Source: Acidobacteriota bacterium
GTDB lineage: Bacteria; Acidobacteriota; Terriglobia; Terriglobales; Acidobacteriaceae
Direction: 5' to 3'
DNA length: 64,000 nt
Assembly: GCA_021792135.1 (NCBI GenBank)
Contig: JAJYVF010000024.1
Coordinates: forward strand, 1 to 64,000
Under the pieces are notes generated by a model that did not search any database, was not told the DNA's origin, and saw only the letters and a program-made list of their open reading frames with translations. Below, one piece after another: positions 62,758-64,000 of the stretch (position 1 is its first letter; every line of letters starts with the position of its first letter). Made by a program: the position numbers and the translations under genes.

Positions 62758-64000
62758 ATGAGCGGCGAAGGTAATAACGATTCGCGAAACGCATGGGCGG
62801 AGCGTCTGCGCGCTCTCCGCAATGTACCCCATGTGCTGAGAATCCTGTGGCAGGCCGGTAAGTCGATCGTGACCTGGGGTCTGATTTTGCGGGTCATCCA
62901 GCCGGCCGTGACGCTGGGGATCGGCATCGTCGCCGCGCAGATTGTCTACGGCGTCACCCGTACCATTGAACATCAGCCGCAGCTGCACCACTTCTGGTGG
63001 CTCGTGGGGGGGGAAATCGGGCTGGCTCTGCTGAACGGCATTTTGAATCGCCTGATGGATTACACGGACCAGATTCTGGCCGACCGGTATACGAATCACG
63101 TCAGCGTCCAGGTGATGGAGCAGGCCGCGAAGCTGGATCTGACCACCTACGAGAACCCCGAGTTTTACGACCGCCTCGAACGGGCCCGGGTGCAGGCCAC
63201 GGACCGGCTGGCCATGATCCAGCAGATGGGGCGGCTCCTCCAGCAGGTGATCATGACCCTGATCTGGAGCAGTGTGCTGATCTACCGGTCTCCCCTGATG
63301 GTTCTGCCGCTGGTGGCCGGTGTACTGCCGTCGTTTGTGGGCGAGACGCATTTTGCGTTTCTGGGCTACGAGAAGAACTTCCGCCAGACCCCGCGCAAGC
63401 GCGTCATGGACTACCTGCGCCAGGTGGGCGGCAGCAAAGAGTCCGCCAAGGAGCTGAAACTCTTCAATCTCAGCGAATACCTGACCAACCGATTCCGCGA
63501 TCTGTCTGAGGGCATCTACCAGGAGAATGTTGCGCTGGCGAACAGGAAGATGGTCTGGGGCGGCCTCCTGTCGCTCGTCAGCACGCTCGGCTATTACGGC
63601 GCGTATGTGTATGCGATCTATGAGGCGGTTACCGGCCAGTATCCCAATGTGGCGGCTTTCGTCCTGGTGACCCAGGCCATTCAGCAGGCAAGCTCGAACT
63701 TCCAGCAGGCGTTCTCGACTGCGTCCGGCATTGCGGACCAGGCGCTGTTCCTCACGGACCTGATTGCGTTCTTCGAGATGAAGCCGACCGTCCAGTCGAA
63801 GCCGAATGCCCTGCCGGCGCCGCGGCCCATCCGGCGCGGATTCGAATTCCGCAACGTTTCCTTTGCCTATCCGGGGACGACGAGGAAGGTCCTGAAGAAC
63901 TTCAATTTCAGCATTCAGCCGGGCGAGCGTATTGCGCTGATTGGCGAAAACGGCCAGGGCAAGACGACCGTCGTCAAGCTGATCACACGGCTTTACGATC
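62758..64000 (+). CDS. ABC exporter, fused permease/ATPase (runs off the window)
   Basis: The open frame from the ATG at 62758 (MSGEGNNDSRNAWAERLRAL) continues to the end of the window, 414 codons. It has about six hydrophobic helices in the first 320 residues. The start of the nucleotide-binding domain follows: FRNVSFAYPGTTRKVLKNF and the Walker A box GENGQGKTT, about residues 398-406. The Q-loop, signature and Walker B lie beyond 64000. This is an exporter-type half transporter; substrate not apparent. It is divergent from araB with 254 bases between, in which nothing else is seen. Confidence 0.88.
   Translation, partial: MSGEGNNDSRNAWAERLRALRNVPHVLRILWQAGKSIVTWGLILRVIQPAVTLGIGIVAAQIVYGVTRTIEHQPQLHHFWWLVGGEIGLALLNGILNRLMDYTDQILADRYTNHVSVQVMEQAAKLDLTTYENPEFYDRLERARVQATDRLAMIQQMGRLLQQVIMTLIWSSVLIYRSPLMVLPLVAGVLPSFVGETHFAFLGYEKNFRQTPRKRVMDYLRQVGGSKESAKELKLFNLSEYLTNRFRDLSEGIYQENVALANRKMVWGGLLSLVSTLGYYGAYVYAIYEAVTGQYPNVAAFVLVTQAIQQASSNFQQAFSTASGIADQALFLTDLIAFFEMKPTVQSKPNALPAPRPIRRGFEFRNVSFAYPGTTRKVLKNFNFSIQPGERIALIGENGQGKTTVVKLITRLYD

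Noticed and set aside
1-64000. CRISPR array, prophage or dedicated defence system
   Set aside because: No regularly spaced direct repeats, phage structural genes, restriction-modification or other recognisable defence genes were seen; the only toxin sequence is the PIN fragment at 39.3 kb.

Overview
The window reads as chromosomal DNA of an acidobacterium, most likely Terriglobia/Acidobacteriaceae. This is an inference from high GC, a didermic envelope (RND tripartite pump, lipid A deacylase-like protein), many secreted proteins without strong database-family motifs, a large set of extracellular hydrolases, and a small secreted protein of a type (mature N-terminus with VPFDFTVGNK) that I associate with that group. 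It is mostly ordinary, densely packed chromosome. The only clear mobile DNA is a decayed stack at the left edge, a MITE-like element at 2.75 kb and a toxin fragment inside the fad operon.

Region by region. 1-1376: a probable IS21-type end, a C-terminally truncated IS1595-family transposase and the 3' part of a group II intron (broken maturase plus domains V/VI). 1.4-8.3 kb: metallophosphoesterase, PagL-like lipid A deacylase whose stop codon lies in a MITE end, two hypothetical genes, fabH, the SRP RNA gene and a secreted protein. 8.4-13.1 kb: a compact plus-strand operon rimO-yacG-pgpA-NHL propeller-cinA. 13.4-15.9 kb: a tetraheme cytochrome c / ferredoxin / NrfD electron-transfer module without a catalytic subunit, preceded by a perfect CRP/FNR-class palindrome. 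16-17.7 kb: a large polytopic membrane protein. 17.7-20.4 kb: a divergent pair, an FHA-GAF-AAA+ sigma-54 activator and a small secreted protein with a near-consensus -24/-12 promoter and candidate activator sites between them.

20.5-30.5 kb: exported or envelope enzymes (gamma-glutamyltransferase, TIM-barrel sugar isomerase, Gfo/Idh/MocA oxidoreductase, DinB protein, penicillin acylase family), a PTPS-related membrane protein and a farnesyl diphosphate synthase. 30.5-37.4 kb: adenosine deaminase, mutY, an M28 peptidase, an acyl-CoA dehydrogenase and small hypotheticals. 37.4-43.1 kb: a beta-oxidation operon fadN-fadA-fadE read leftward. 43.3-50.1 kb: HU-like protein, SppA, a family 2 glycosyltransferase, tRNA-Met, a GH31 glycosidase, a 30-residue membrane peptide and an HPP-like membrane protein. 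50.3-60.6 kb: a secreted lectin-fold protein and a translationally coupled RND operon (adaptor, two permeases of MdtB/MdtC type, NodT-type outer membrane factor). 60.9-64 kb: ribulokinase and the start of an ABC exporter that runs off the window.

The most interesting signals are the sigma-54 circuit at 18.3-18.5 kb, the catalytic-subunit-less respiratory module with its CRP-type site, low-complexity inserts in three components of the RND pump, the 30-residue peptide, and the MITE that ends the PagL-like gene. I saw no CRISPR array, prophage, rRNA operon or recognisable dedicated defence system.
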